DNA from: Crocinitomicaceae bacterium
GTDB lineage: Bacteria > Bacteroidota > Bacteroidia > Flavobacteriales_D > Crocinitomicaceae
NCBI GenBank assembly: GCA_018402525.1
Contig: JAGYIR010000011.1
Location: 372,001 to 436,000, forward strand
Direction of reading: 5' to 3'
DNA: 64,000 nt
Part shown: in pieces, positions 18,915 through 29,499 of the stretch
Layout of the letters: every line of letters begins with the position of its first letter
Position numbering within the stretch: position 1 is the first letter of the stretch
Notes under the pieces: model-generated
What the model was told of the DNA's origin: nothing
The model's database searches: none
What the model saw: only the letters and a program-made list of their open reading frames with translations
Translations under genes and position numbers: made by a program

Positions 18915-20205
18915 ATGAGTGAAATTGCAAAATTTGAATTGGGCGGAAAAACGTATGAACTGCCAGTAATTGAAGGTACTGAAAACGAAAAAGGAATTGA
19001 CATCAGCGCACTTCGCGGTCAATCCAACGGATACATTACCCTTGATCCAGGTTTTAAAAATACGGGAAGTACGAAAAGTGCTATTACCTATTTAGATGGT
19101 GAAAACGGTATCCTGAGCTATCGTGGCTACCCAATTGAGCAATTAGCTGAAAAAGCAAGCTTTTTAGAAGTCGCTTACCTGTTGATTTATGGTGAGCTTC
19201 CTACCCAAGCCGAATTTGATAAATTTCAGTCTAGCATCACCAACCATACATTGGTGCATGAAGACATGAAACAATTCTTTGAAGCTTATCCTGCAAAGGC
19301 GCATCCAATGGGTGTCTTGGCTTCAATGGTTTGTTCATTGTCGACTTTCTACCCAGAATCATTGAATCCTAATAGAGGACAAGATGCGATGAATTTGACG
19401 ATTCAACGTTTGCTTGCAAAGCTCCCGACGCTTGCCGCCTGGTCCTACAAAAACGCAATGCGTCACCCGTTCATGTATCCTAAGAATGACTTAGATTATT
19501 GTGAGAACTTTTTGCATATGATGTTCGCAATGCCGACTTCGGATTATAAAATTGATCCCTGTCATTGCTCAAGCATTAAATAAACTATTAATTCTTCACG
19601 CTGATCACGAGCAAAACTGTTCAACTTCAACTGTTAGAATAGTAGGATCATCGCATTCAAACTTATACGCTTCAATTTCTGCTGGAATCTGTGCATTATG
19701 GGGTCCACTTCATGGTGGCGCAAATCAAGCGGTAATTGAAATGTTAGAACAAATCCATAACGACGGAGGTGATGTTGATAAATGGGTGGCTAAAGCAAAA
19801 GACAAAGATGATTCTTTCCGTTTGATGGGATTTGGGCACCGCGTCTATAAAAACTTTGATCCACGTGCAACAATTATCAAAAAAGCATGCGATGATGTGT
19901 TAGAGAAACTTGGAGTTGACGATCCATTATTAGCAATTGCAAAGAAATTAGAAAAAGTTGCGTTAGAAGATGAGTACTTCAAGGCGCGAAATTTATATCC
20001 AAACGTAGATTTCTACTCAGGAATCATTTACAAGGCAATTAACATTCCTACCGAAATGTTTACAGTAATGTTTGCTATCGGTCGTTTACCAGGATGGATT
20101 GCTCAATGGAAAGAAATGCTTGAGAATGGCGAGCCAATTGGTCGACCACGTCAAATTTATACAGGAGCAACGAAACGTGATTACGTTGACATCTCCAATA
20201 GATAG
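18915..20205 (+). pseudogene. gltA: Citrate synthase, interrupted by a one-base frameshift
   Basis: Type II-like citrate synthase (condenses oxaloacetate and acetyl-CoA), about 429 residues when repaired. The N-terminal part (MSEIAKFELGGKTYELPVIE) ends out of frame at 19583, while the second half is open from 19552. The break is an extra C in the CCC run at 19557-19559; with CC the text reads [20 protein letters not shown]. All catalytic parts exist after repair: [16 protein letters not shown], the active-site His in [10 protein letters not shown], and the Asp in [11 protein letters not shown]. Loss of the only visible citrate synthase would be severe for an aerobe, so I think this is a sequence error unless another copy exists. 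A terminator follows the stop codon. Confidence 0.88.
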
Positions 20206-20225
20206 AAATTCAACATATACACTAC

Positions 20226-20257
20226 AAAATTCCACTAATCTCTTAGTGGAATTTTTT
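20226..20257 (+). terminator. Rho-independent terminator after gltA
   Basis: A 13-bp stem (20226-20238 with 20243-20255) with a four-base loop merges into a T run ending at 20257. It starts 20 bases past the citrate synthase stop and separates it from the adhesin operon. Confidence 0.88.
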
Positions 20258-20283
20258 GTTTTATTAAAATGGTGTATCTTCGC
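20255..20283 (+). promoter_or_regulatory. Probable promoter of the adhesin/PorP operon
   Basis: TTTG (20255-20258) and TATCTTCGC (20275-20283) fit the Bacteroidota -33/-7 pattern with a 16-base spacer and one change in the -7 box. It overlaps the T tract of the gltA terminator and lies about 60 bases before the first adhesin gene. Confidence 0.5.
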
Positions 20284-20344
20284 ACCGTAAAATTTGATTT
20301 TAAATCAAAAAACGAAGTTTTATCTACCTTAATCGCTATAACTT

Positions 20345-23300
20345 ATGACTCCGATTTGGAAGTGCTTACTATTCTCACTATTTTTTCTTTTTCATAAGTC
20401 AGTCAATGCGCAAATTGACACTATTTTCTGGTTTGCAGCACCTGAAGTCTCCGCTTCTACTGGTGAATCCCCTGTATATTTGAGATTCATGTCGTATGAA
20501 AACGCATCTGACCTGACGGTTTCTTTGCCAGCCAATGGAGCATTCCTTCCGATTAACATTTCCCTTCCTGCGAATTCCATTGATAGCATTGACCTAACTC
20601 CATTTTTAGCAAGTATTGAAAGTCCAGCAGGAAATGTGATTTCAAACAATGGGATAAGAATTACTGCGACTGAAAAAATAAGTGCTTTTTATGAACTTAA
20701 GGCGCCAAGTAACAAAGAACTTTTTTCGCTGAAAGGAAATAAAAGCTTAGGTACAAATTTCTATACACCATTTCAAAAATTTTGGAATAACGCCGTTACA
20801 GTGCCAGCATCATTTTCATCGATTGATATTGTAGCAACGGAAAATGCAACGACTGTATTGGTGACACCAAGAACAAACATTATCGGGCATGCACAAAATG
20901 TCACCTTTTCAATCACATTAAATGAAGGCGAAACCTATAGTGCGCGAGACATGAATGTTTCTGCATCCTCTTCGTTAGCTGGTTCAATCGTCTCAGCCGA
21001 CAAACCAATTGCAGTAACTTTGTACAGCGGTGCTTTGGTCAACTCTACCTGCGAAAGTAGTATGGGTGATCAAATTACTCCTGAAGATTATACAGGAAGA
21101 GATTACGTAGTTCACGGCGGAACCTCATCAAGTGACAGGGTTTACATTCTTGCCACTCAGAACGGAACTTCGGTTACATTGACTAACAGTGCCACGACCA
21201 CTACCCTAATTAATTGGGGTGAAACTTATGAAGTAGCTCTATCAGAAGCACACAACTATATTTCTTCAACAAAACCTATTTACGTTTGGCACACTGCGGG
21301 ATATGGTTGTGAACTAAGCGGAGCACAAATACCTCCAATGTACTGCGCAGGAACATATTCTACTGCGTTCACTAGATCATCGAGTGACTCACTAGGGTTA
21401 ATTCTATACACTCGAACTGGATTTGAAGATCAATTTGAATTGAATGGAAACCCGAGCTTAATCCCTTCAGCTGCCTTCACAAATGTACCTGGGACTTCGG
21501 GAGAATTTAAAATGGCACTTATACATTATTCTACAGCCGAAATACCCATTAATTCGTATAACGAAGTAACGAACACAGGTGATATTTTTGGTTTAGGTGT
21601 AATCAATGGAAACGACGGAACAGGCAGTGGCTACGCGTACTTTTGAGAATTCAACTCCTATCCGTTTATCGACGCAGGACAGGATGATACGATTTGTGCA
21701 AATACTTCAATCAACCTAAATGGAATCGTTGGAGGAGGATCTGTGACTGGAAATTGGAGCGGAACTGGATTCGGAAGTTTTTCAAATCCAACAAGTGAAC
21801 TTTCTAATATATACAGCCCGAGTGCGCTCGACACGATCATTTCACCTATTCAGCTTATTCTGACTTCTACAGGACCTTGCCCCGTAATTCGTGACACCAT
21901 GACATTAGTGGTAGAGCCGGCACCCATCGTGAATGCCTCTGCAAATCAATCAGTTTGTGTTAATAACTCCATCGTACAACTAAACGGAACAGTTGGAGGC
22001 GGAGCAAATTCAGGTGTCTGGAGCACATTAGGAACAGGAGTGTTCACACCAGATAGTGTCACACTTAATGCAGAATATATCCCTTCCGCAGCAGATTTGG
22101 CACTTGGAGGCGTTCAACTCGTATTAACATCGACAAATTTTGGTTCTTGTGTGGTTGAAACAGATACCATGGAAGTCACATTCACAATAGCCGCAACGGT
22201 AGACGCGGGCAACGATACACTATTTGTCTGTAAAAACAATCCACTTGTCACCTTGTCAGGAAGTGTCTCAGGCGTAACCTCATCTGGCAAGTGGACGTCA
22301 TCAGGAAGTGGAGTTTTTGCTCCGGATAACTTGACCTTAAACGCTACTTACAACCCAAGTCCAACCGATTTAGCGGCTGGAAGTATTTGGCTCACCCTGC
22401 AATCTACGTCCAATGGGAATTGTGTCACCGAATATGATAGCCTCATCGTAATATTCACTGATTCTCCAGTAGTGGATGCTGGTACCAATTCTTTGACATG
22501 TACAAATGATGCATCCATCCAATTGAGTGGTGTAATCAGTGGTGCCACAACTACAGGGAACTGGAGTGGAGGAGCTGGAACCTACGCTACGAATAGTTCG
22601 GATTTAAATGCACTTTACACCCCAACAGCAGGAGAAATAGCAAGTGGAACTTTATTTTTAACGCTTACTTCGACCAATAATGGAGGTTGTCTGGCTGTCA
22701 TTGATAACGTTCAAATTAACTTTGTAGCGCCACCTTTCGCAAACTTTAATTTTACAGAAGAATGTCTCTATGACATGACTGTACTTACTGATTTCTCATT
22801 GCCGGGGTACGGAATTATAAATAACTGGGCATGGAACTTTGGAGACGGGAACACATCTTCCAACCAAAATGAAACACATAATTATTCGACTCCTGGAATG
22901 TATGATGTTCAGTTAATCGTTTCTTCTGATGTTGGTTGTAGCGATACTATTTTGCAACAAGTGCAAGTTTTTGAAGTCCCTGTTGCAGATTTTAGTTTTT
23001 CTTCTAGCTGTCCCAATAACCAGATTATTGTAGACTTTACCGACGAATCTACAACCGTAAGTGACGCCATTAATTATTGGTATTATGATTTTGGAGGTCA
23101 AGGAACTGCGGCAGTTGAAAATCCGACGCAATTGTTCACTTCAAATGGCAATTATACAATTGTTCATATTGTAGGAACAGTCAACGGTTGTTACGACACA
23201 ACTACACAGCAACTAAATGTACCTGCGCTACCAAATGCAGGGTTTTCTTACAATACCGATAATGGATTAAACATTGGTGCGGTTTTCAACTTTATTAGCA

Positions 23301-23776
23301 CTGCGACAAACACGAGTGGATATTTTTGGGAGTTTGGCAATTCGCAGACCTCAAACGAGCAAAACCCGAGTAGTACATACTTTTCGAATGGAACATACAC
23401 CATTACGCAATATGCCTATGGGTCACTTGGCTGCGTAGACAGCACATCTCAAACAATCACTATCAATACTGTCACAACTGAGATAAATTCTTTAATTCCA
23501 AATGCCATTTCACCAAATGGAGATAACAAAAACGATGTCTGGAAGCTAGAGTTCATTCAATTGTTATACTCAGAGGCATCAGTAAACATCTTCAATCAAT
23601 GGGGTCAGTTGATTTTCGAATCCGTAGGTTATGAAACTCCATGGGATGGAACCTATCAAAACAGCGGTGAATTTGTTCCTGATGGAACGTATTACTATGT
23701 CATTGATCTCAACGCAACTGGTGATGAAACCGATATTTACAAAGGGACAATACTCGTACTCAAAAGCAAAAACTAA
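20345..23776 (+). pseudogene. Large surface adhesin with type B T9SS domain, interrupted by an in-frame TGA
   Basis: Encodes about 1143 residues if the TGA at 21644-21646 is read through. A signal peptide (ending SVNAQ) precedes an N-terminal module (about 25-430) resembling IgGFc-binding-protein N-terminal domains. Four Cys-paired repeats of about 85-90 residues follow (from about 440, 527, 617 and 707), then three PKD-like domains with WxxxFGdG-type motifs (about 797-1045). The end is a gliding-associated (CHU_C, type B) sorting domain with AISPNGDNKNDVWK and NQWGQLIFES. The frame is unchanged across the TGA; the aligned paralogue has a Ser at this place, so one base change (TCA to TGA) would explain it. 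It could be true inactivation or an error. Its stop overlaps the start of the next gene, a PorP/SprF partner. Confidence 0.82.
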
Positions 23777-24750
23777 TGGTCAGAATTTTACTACTTTTAA
23801 TCGGACTTATGGTTGGTGAGAACCTCCTTGCACAGCAACAAGGTGTTTACTCCAATTTCCTAATGAACGATATTTACTACAACCCGGCAATTGTTGGAAG
23901 TAAAAATGTTCATATCGCTAACATGAGCTACAGGAAGCAATGGGTAGGTTTTGCTGGTGCCCCAACCCTAATGACAGGCAATTTCTACGGTTCCATAAAA
24001 AATCAAGGTAAAATGGGATATGGCGTATCGCTGACATCAGAAAGCACGGGGCTAACGCAAAACAACACCATTTATCTAAACTATGCGCACCATTTCAAAC
24101 TAACAGAAACGCTTAAACTTGGACTAGGAATTAAACCTGGACTCATGCAATACCGTGTCAAACTATACGATGCACAGCTGGCAGATGAAGGTGATGAAGT
24201 GTTGACAGGAAACGTTTATTCCGCAAGTGCAATTGATATGAGTGCTGGTTTCAATTTGTATTCTGATAAATTCTTTGTCATGGCATCCGCAAGTCACATG
24301 CTTGGAAATTCCATTCAATTCACAACGTATAATTCAAATCTTGCTTTTCATTTCAACGGAATTGCGGGGTATAATTTCAAATTCAAGAAAAAGAATTTTG
24401 AATTACAACCAAGCGTTATGGTCAAATATGTTAGCCCGATTCCAGTCCAGGTAACGGGAATGTTAAAAGGAACTTTCTCTAATAAATTTTGGGTAGGACT
24501 TATTTACCGATCGAACGACGCAGCTGGTATTTCAGCTGGATTAAATATTAAAGAACGATTTACTGTCGCTTATGGATATGATTACACTCTGTCTCGATTA
24601 AGCAACTATCAATCTGGATCTCACGAAGTAATGCTGTCATTTATCATTACCAAGAAAAAGCCAACGCTTGAAGAGGAAGACGATAAACTTAACAACAGTA
24701 TCATGGAGGAAATGAAACTGAAAATGGAAGAAAAGGAAAAGAATAAATAA
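23776..24750 (+). CDS. PorP/SprF family T9SS outer-membrane protein (partner of adhesin 1)
   Basis: A 324-residue outer-membrane beta-barrel of the PorP/SprF family. The signal peptide ends near LLAQQ. The family opening follows: YSNFLMNDIYYNPAIVGS, with the usual NPA motif, then the Y/M-S-Y-R-x-Q-W-x-G-F/W segment and regular amphipathic strands. SprF-type proteins are needed for secretion and surface anchoring of type B cargo. The ATG overlaps the adhesin stop codon (TAATG), so translation is coupled. The C terminus ends in a highly charged K/E-rich tail after the last strand (about residue 290), which is not standard for the family and could face the periplasm. The role as partner of the preceding adhesin is inferred from arrangement. 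Confidence 0.88.
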   Translation: MVRILLLLIGLMVGENLLAQQQGVYSNFLMNDIYYNPAIVGSKNVHIANMSYRKQWVGFAGAPTLMTGNFYGSIKNQGKMGYGVSLTSESTGLTQNNTIYLNYAHHFKLTETLKLGLGIKPGLMQYRVKLYDAQLADEGDEVLTGNVYSASAIDMSAGFNLYSDKFFVMASASHMLGNSIQFTTYNSNLAFHFNGIAGYNFKFKKKNFELQPSVMVKYVSPIPVQVTGMLKGTFSNKFWVGLIYRSNDAAGISAGLNIKERFTVAYGYDYTLSRLSNYQSGSHEVMLSFIITKKKPTLEEEDDKLNNSIMEEMKLKMEEKEKNK

Positions 24751-24758
24751 TTCTAGCT

Positions 24759-27700
24759 ATGAAACTATTAAAGTATTTGATTTTAGTATTGGTGCTCTGT
24801 AAAATGAGTTTCAATACAGTGCAAGCACAAATTGACACGGTCTTTTGGTTCGCAGCGCCTTGGGTAACTCCTGATCACGACGGAAATACTCAAATGGCAT
24901 TTCGAATTTCGACATTTAACAATCCAACGAATGTTCGGATTCAAATGCCTGCGTTGACCTATGACACTACATTCTTTGTTCCAGCGAATTCTCTCGCTGA
25001 CGTACCCGTAAGTCACTTAGTCAATGACATAGAGAGCGGACCGGCTGATGCTGTTTTAACAAGTGGAATTAAAATCACCTCCGATGAGTTAATCACAGTA
25101 GTGTATGATTTTATTTCTGATCTCATCACCATTAGCCCTGGTACTCCCAATAATCCTGAAACGTATTCATTAAAAGGACAAAATGGAATGGGAACCGAAT
25201 TCATTACACCATTTCAGACCTTATGGGACAATCGAGTTTTGACAGTTGACAGAAACGGAGATGGTTTTATTACACAACCACGTCAATACTTTTCAGTGAT
25301 TGCCACAGAAGACAACACGACAATTTATATCAAACCAAATTGTGATGTTGTAGGACACCCAGCGGGCATCACCTACTCAGTGGTTTTACCAGTTGCTGGA
25401 AATGTGTACACATGTGAAAATGTTGTTATGACCACAAGTAACCCTGGTTCCAACCTTAGCGGCTCTATTGTCTTTTCAGACAAACCTGTGTCCGTTACAA
25501 TCAATGATGATTCTGTAAACCCTTCTGGAGGTGGGGGGTGTTTTGACCTAATGGGAGACCAGATTGTTCCAACTGATGTTATTGGTACGGATTATATTGT
25601 AAACGAAGGATTTTTGAATGCAGGCTCAAATGAATCAATTTTTATAATTCCTGCAGAGAATTTCACGACTGTCACTGTCGACGATGGAGCTGCTACTACA
25701 CAACTGATGAATCAAGGTGAAACTTGGCAATACTCTATTAACGAGTTACTTACTTCCGTGCGAGCAGACAAACCCGTTTATGTTATCCATATGTCAGGCT
25801 ACGGTTGTGAGTTAGGATTAGCAATTTTACCTCCTTTGAACTGTGCGGGGTCGGATGAAGTGTCGCTTTCCAGAAATAATGCGCAGCAATTTTTATTAAA
25901 CATTCTCTGCGAAGCTGGAGATGAAGGCTCGTTTAACATTACCCCAGGACCTGCAACAATTCCTCCTGGTGCATTTAATCCGGTACCTGGTTTGCCTGGT
26001 TGGGTTGGAACACAAATCGACTATCCAGTTGGAGATATTGCTCCTGGAAATCAATACAATATCACAAACTCTGCAGGATTCTTTTCACTTGGAGTTATTA
26101 ATGGTGGAGCTTCAACAGGCTGTCTTTACCATTATCTTTCATCTTTCAATAGAAAAGTGTATACCAATGCAGGTAACGATACAACGATGTGTAGCGGTGA
26201 ACCTCTTGTCAGCTTGTCAGGTACAATCCAAGGAGGCTCAACAACTGGGTCATGGAATGTGGAAGATGGCACTGGGACTTTAAATAGTCCAAGTAGTTTG
26301 GCGACAACATATGCACCTAGCACCAACGATTACAACCAAGGCTTTGTGACATTTGTGTTGTCCTCAGATGGAAACTGTGAACCCGTTCGTGATACCATGG
26401 TGGTGACTTTCATTCAATCGCCAATTGTAGATGCAGGACTTGATGATGAATACTGTAAAAACAATATTGGAGTAATTCCAATCAATGGAAGTGTCTTTTT
26501 TGCAACAGGAGCTAGTTGGGCTGGAGGAAACGGAGGTTCGATTGGCAACCCTGGTAGTCTTTCAACTTCCTACACGCCATCCCCAGCAGATATTGCTGCA
26601 GATAGTGTGGTGCTTTATTTGACCTCTGCAGGTAGCCTATTTGCTTGTCAAGATGATCAAGATACCGTAGTTATACATTTTACTCCTTCTCCGAATGTAA
26701 CTGCAGGTGCTGATCTAGTGCTTTGTTCCAATGAAACAACCATTAATCTCAATGGAAGCATTTCAGGTGGAACGACTTCAGGAGAATGGAGTACAAATGG
26801 CGCTGGTGCATTTGCTCCAACGAACTTAAATCCGGTGACAGATTACCTTGTCAGCTCAGCCGATACTGCGACTGGTAACATAACGCTGTATTTAACCTCT
26901 ACCAACAATGGAAATTGCCTCGTAGAAATGGACAGCCTGCAAGTAACGTTTCTAGATGATCCTGTACTGGAAATCACTTCCTCAGATAGTATTTGTTCTA
27001 ACCTTAATGTGCTAGACTTAGATGGAGTCATTTCTCTGGGATATTCTCCAACATGGACAACCTCAGGATTTGGAACAATCATTGCTCCAGGCTCCATTAA
27101 CACACAATACAATATTTCACCAGTTGATACAACCGCGGGATTTGTAGATATTTTCCTAGAATCAAATGCTGGAATTTGTCCAATCGTTCAGGATTCAATT
27201 CGTATTTATTTCATTGACCCTCCTGCTGTCGACGCTGGACTAAATCAAGATTTTTGTGAAAATCAGGTCATTCAGTTAAACGGTTCGGTTACTGGAGCGA
27301 GTACTGCTGGTACATGGTCTACATTGGGGACAGGAACGTTCAATCCAGGACCTAATTTACTCGTTACCAATTATGTTCCTTCAGCAATTGATATCGGAAA
27401 TGGTTCTGTAAACCTTATCCTTACAACAGAAAGCGTTTTTGGCTGTGCACCAGAAAGCGATATGCTCACCATCACCTTTTTAACACCTCCCAATGCAGAC
27501 TTCAGTTCAAGCGTTGCTTGTGCAGGAGAAAATACTGCTTTTACAAACTTATCCAGTACAACAACAGGTACAGTGACCAATTGGGATTGGGATTTTGGAG
27601 ATGCTGTTACTTCCATTGTTAGTGACCCTTTGCATACGTATACTGGAAGTGGGAATTATTTTGCAACACTTGTCGTAACTGGAAGCAATGGTTGTTTGGA

Positions 27701-28490
27701 TACCATTACTCAATCAGTAACGATTAATCCAACTCCAGTAGCTAACTTCAATCCAACGATTGCCTGTGAGGATACACCAGTTGATTTTATCGATTTGTCT
27801 TTTATCTCCAGCGGAAGTATTGATTCTTGGCTGTACGATTTTGGATCCACAACAAGCTCTGAACAATATCCGACGTACATATTTAACACCTCAGGAAATC
27901 AATCTGTCACCCTCACTGTAACGTCTGACTTAGGTTGTGTTGATGATACAACGATGAACGTGCTCGTGCATCCATCCCCAAATGCTGACTTCTCTTTCAG
28001 TCCTAATCCTGCATTGGTGCAAGAGGCAGTTTCCTTTGAAGATGAATCCACAGGAAACCAAATTGGCAACTGGTTTTGGGATTTTGGTAACGGTCAAGCC
28101 AATAATGTTCAAAACCCTGTTCAATATTTCAATGATGGTGGTAGCTTCGAAATCTTGCTCGTTGTTACCGATGCAAATGGTTGTCAAGACTCAATTCGAA
28201 AAATTATATCCATCGCGCTGCCACCTGTACTCCCTTCTGGTTTTACACCAAATGGTGATGGTGAAAATGATGTATTTCTAATTCGAGGTGGACCGTTCAA
28301 TGAAGTCGATTTTAGAGTTTATAATAATTGGGGAGAGCTCATCTTTTCTACAAATGACGCGACGGTCGGTTGGGATGGTACTTATAAAAATGAACCTGTA
28401 CCAATGGGGGTTTACTCGTGGACTTTCGCTGTACAAATGACCAATGATGAAATTATCAAAGAGTCTGGTGATGTTACCTTAATTCGTTAA
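24759..28490 (+). CDS. Giant surface adhesin with Cys-paired repeats, PKD domains and type B T9SS domain
   Basis: A 1243-residue secreted protein, intact paralogue of the broken adhesin upstream. A signal peptide (ending TVQAQ) leads to an IgGFc-binding-like N-terminal module (about 26-465) that opens with IDTVFWFAAPWV, nearly as in the paralogue. Five Cys-paired repeats follow (from about 468, 553, 647, 734 and 820), then three PKD-like domains (about 910-1150). A CHU_C/type B sorting domain closes it (GFTPNGDGENDVFLIRGG, VYNNWGELIFS). The likely role is cell-surface adhesion or attachment, exported by the T9SS with help from the PorP/SprF protein two bases downstream. It begins eight bases after the previous PorP gene. 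Ligand unknown. Confidence 0.88.
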   Translation: MKLLKYLILVLVLCKMSFNTVQAQIDTVFWFAAPWVTPDHDGNTQMAFRISTFNNPTNVRIQMPALTYDTTFFVPANSLADVPVSHLVNDIESGPADAVLTSGIKITSDELITVVYDFISDLITISPGTPNNPETYSLKGQNGMGTEFITPFQTLWDNRVLTVDRNGDGFITQPRQYFSVIATEDNTTIYIKPNCDVVGHPAGITYSVVLPVAGNVYTCENVVMTTSNPGSNLSGSIVFSDKPVSVTINDDSVNPSGGGGCFDLMGDQIVPTDVIGTDYIVNEGFLNAGSNESIFIIPAENFTTVTVDDGAATTQLMNQGETWQYSINELLTSVRADKPVYVIHMSGYGCELGLAILPPLNCAGSDEVSLSRNNAQQFLLNILCEAGDEGSFNITPGPATIPPGAFNPVPGLPGWVGTQIDYPVGDIAPGNQYNITNSAGFFSLGVINGGASTGCLYHYLSSFNRKVYTNAGNDTTMCSGEPLVSLSGTIQGGSTTGSWNVEDGTGTLNSPSSLATTYAPSTNDYNQGFVTFVLSSDGNCEPVRDTMVVTFIQSPIVDAGLDDEYCKNNIGVIPINGSVFFATGASWAGGNGGSIGNPGSLSTSYTPSPADIAADSVVLYLTSAGSLFACQDDQDTVVIHFTPSPNVTAGADLVLCSNETTINLNGSISGGTTSGEWSTNGAGAFAPTNLNPVTDYLVSSADTATGNITLYLTSTNNGNCLVEMDSLQVTFLDDPVLEITSSDSICSNLNVLDLDGVISLGYSPTWTTSGFGTIIAPGSINTQYNISPVDTTAGFVDIFLESNAGICPIVQDSIRIYFIDPPAVDAGLNQDFCENQVIQLNGSVTGASTAGTWSTLGTGTFNPGPNLLVTNYVPSAIDIGNGSVNLILTTESVFGCAPESDMLTITFLTPPNADFSSSVACAGENTAFTNLSSTTTGTVTNWDWDFGDAVTSIVSDPLHTYTGSGNYFATLVVTGSNGCLDTITQSVTINPTPVANFNPTIACEDTPVDFIDLSFISSGSIDSWLYDFGSTTSSEQYPTYIFNTSGNQSVTLTVTSDLGCVDDTTMNVLVHPSPNADFSFSPNPALVQEAVSFEDESTGNQIGNWFWDFGNGQANNVQNPVQYFNDGGSFEILLVVTDANGCQDSIRKIISIALPPVLPSGFTPNGDGENDVFLIRGGPFNEVDFRVYNNWGELIFSTNDATVGWDGTYKNEPVPMGVYSWTFAVQMTNDEIIKESGDVTLIR

Positions 28491-28492
28491 TT

Positions 28493-29485
28493 ATGATGCG
28501 AAGAATAATCTTACTATTAATTATTTCGTTGACTACATTGCGTAGCTCAGCACAAGATGCTCACCTTTCATTGTATGATGCCGCACCTTTATTTTTAAAT
28601 CCGGCAATGACCGGTGTCTTTCAAGGTGACTGGAGGTTACATGGACATTTTAGAACCCAATGGAAAGCGGTCAACTTTAAACCCTATACGACAGGACTGC
28701 TAAGCTTTGATATGCCTTACAAAAAATGGGGGTTTGGCGTACAACTTTCCAATTTTAGAGCTGGACAGGGAAATTACAATGCGCTTCAAGGAACGCTATC
28801 CGTTGCATATGCCACCTCACTAGACAAGAAGAAAAACCACAATTTATCCTTTGGAATTCAAGGTGGTGTCACTCAAAAAACAATTGAATATCAATTGTTG
28901 TCGTTCAACAATCAATACACCACAGCGGACGGTGGTGGTTTCGATGAAACTATGCCGACACAAGAAGACTTTGCGGGGCAATCGACAACGGTGCCAGTGG
29001 TAAATGCAGGTTTTTTATACTTCTTTGCAAAACAAGAAAGTCGATTTAACCCGTTTATTGGAGGATCTGCCTTCAACCTTACACAACCAACAGAAACACT
29101 CTACAATGCAGACAATCGCTTACCTATGCGCTTTTATGGGCATGTTGGTACGCGAATTAACATTACAGAGTTGCTCTACGTGATACCAAAGGTTTTAGTC
29201 ATGAATCAACGTGAATTTTGGGAGCAAACATACGCTTTAGATGCCGGATACTACTTCAAGGAAAGTGATTTTTATTTGATAGGAGGAGCTGTATTTAGAG
29301 CAAACGATGCTATGATTATTTCACTCGGGGCTAAAATGGAGAACATTGTAGCTAAAATTGGGTACGACATCAACATTTCCTCTTTATCAACGATTTCAAC
29401 CGGCCGCGGAGGATTCGAAATTTCAGTCACCTACATCAAGCAAAAGAAAAAACCTACGACCGATAAAATATGTCCACGACTTTAA
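28493..29485 (+). CDS. PorP/SprF family T9SS outer-membrane protein (partner of adhesin 2)
   Basis: A 330-residue beta-barrel of the PorP/SprF family. Signal peptide LLLIISLTTLRSSAQ, then AHLSLYDAAPLFLNPAMTG with the family NPA motif, a W-R-x-x-x-x-F-R-x-Q-W segment, and the mid-protein LPMRFYGHVG block that is typical of the group. The gene starts two bases after the adhesin stop (a second ATG follows immediately). It is clearly related to the PorP two genes upstream and to the one next to gldJ, but unlike the former has only a short basic tail. Expected to anchor or aid secretion of the preceding type B adhesin; this pairing rule is known from SprB-SprF in Flavobacterium, the specific pairing here is inferred. 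Confidence 0.9.
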   Translation: MMRRIILLLIISLTTLRSSAQDAHLSLYDAAPLFLNPAMTGVFQGDWRLHGHFRTQWKAVNFKPYTTGLLSFDMPYKKWGFGVQLSNFRAGQGNYNALQGTLSVAYATSLDKKKNHNLSFGIQGGVTQKTIEYQLLSFNNQYTTADGGGFDETMPTQEDFAGQSTTVPVVNAGFLYFFAKQESRFNPFIGGSAFNLTQPTETLYNADNRLPMRFYGHVGTRINITELLYVIPKVLVMNQREFWEQTYALDAGYYFKESDFYLIGGAVFRANDAMIISLGAKMENIVAKIGYDINISSLSTISTGRGGFEISVTYIKQKKKPTTDKICPRL

Positions 29486-29499
29486 GCAGCTCAGAAAAG

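Noticed and set aside
21644-21646. TGA as selenocysteine or a reassigned codon
   Set aside because: No SECIS-like hairpin seen, the paralogue has Ser rather than Cys at this place, and other genes in the window use TGA as a normal stop (for example the end of porP at none but several shadow frames); one base change is simpler.
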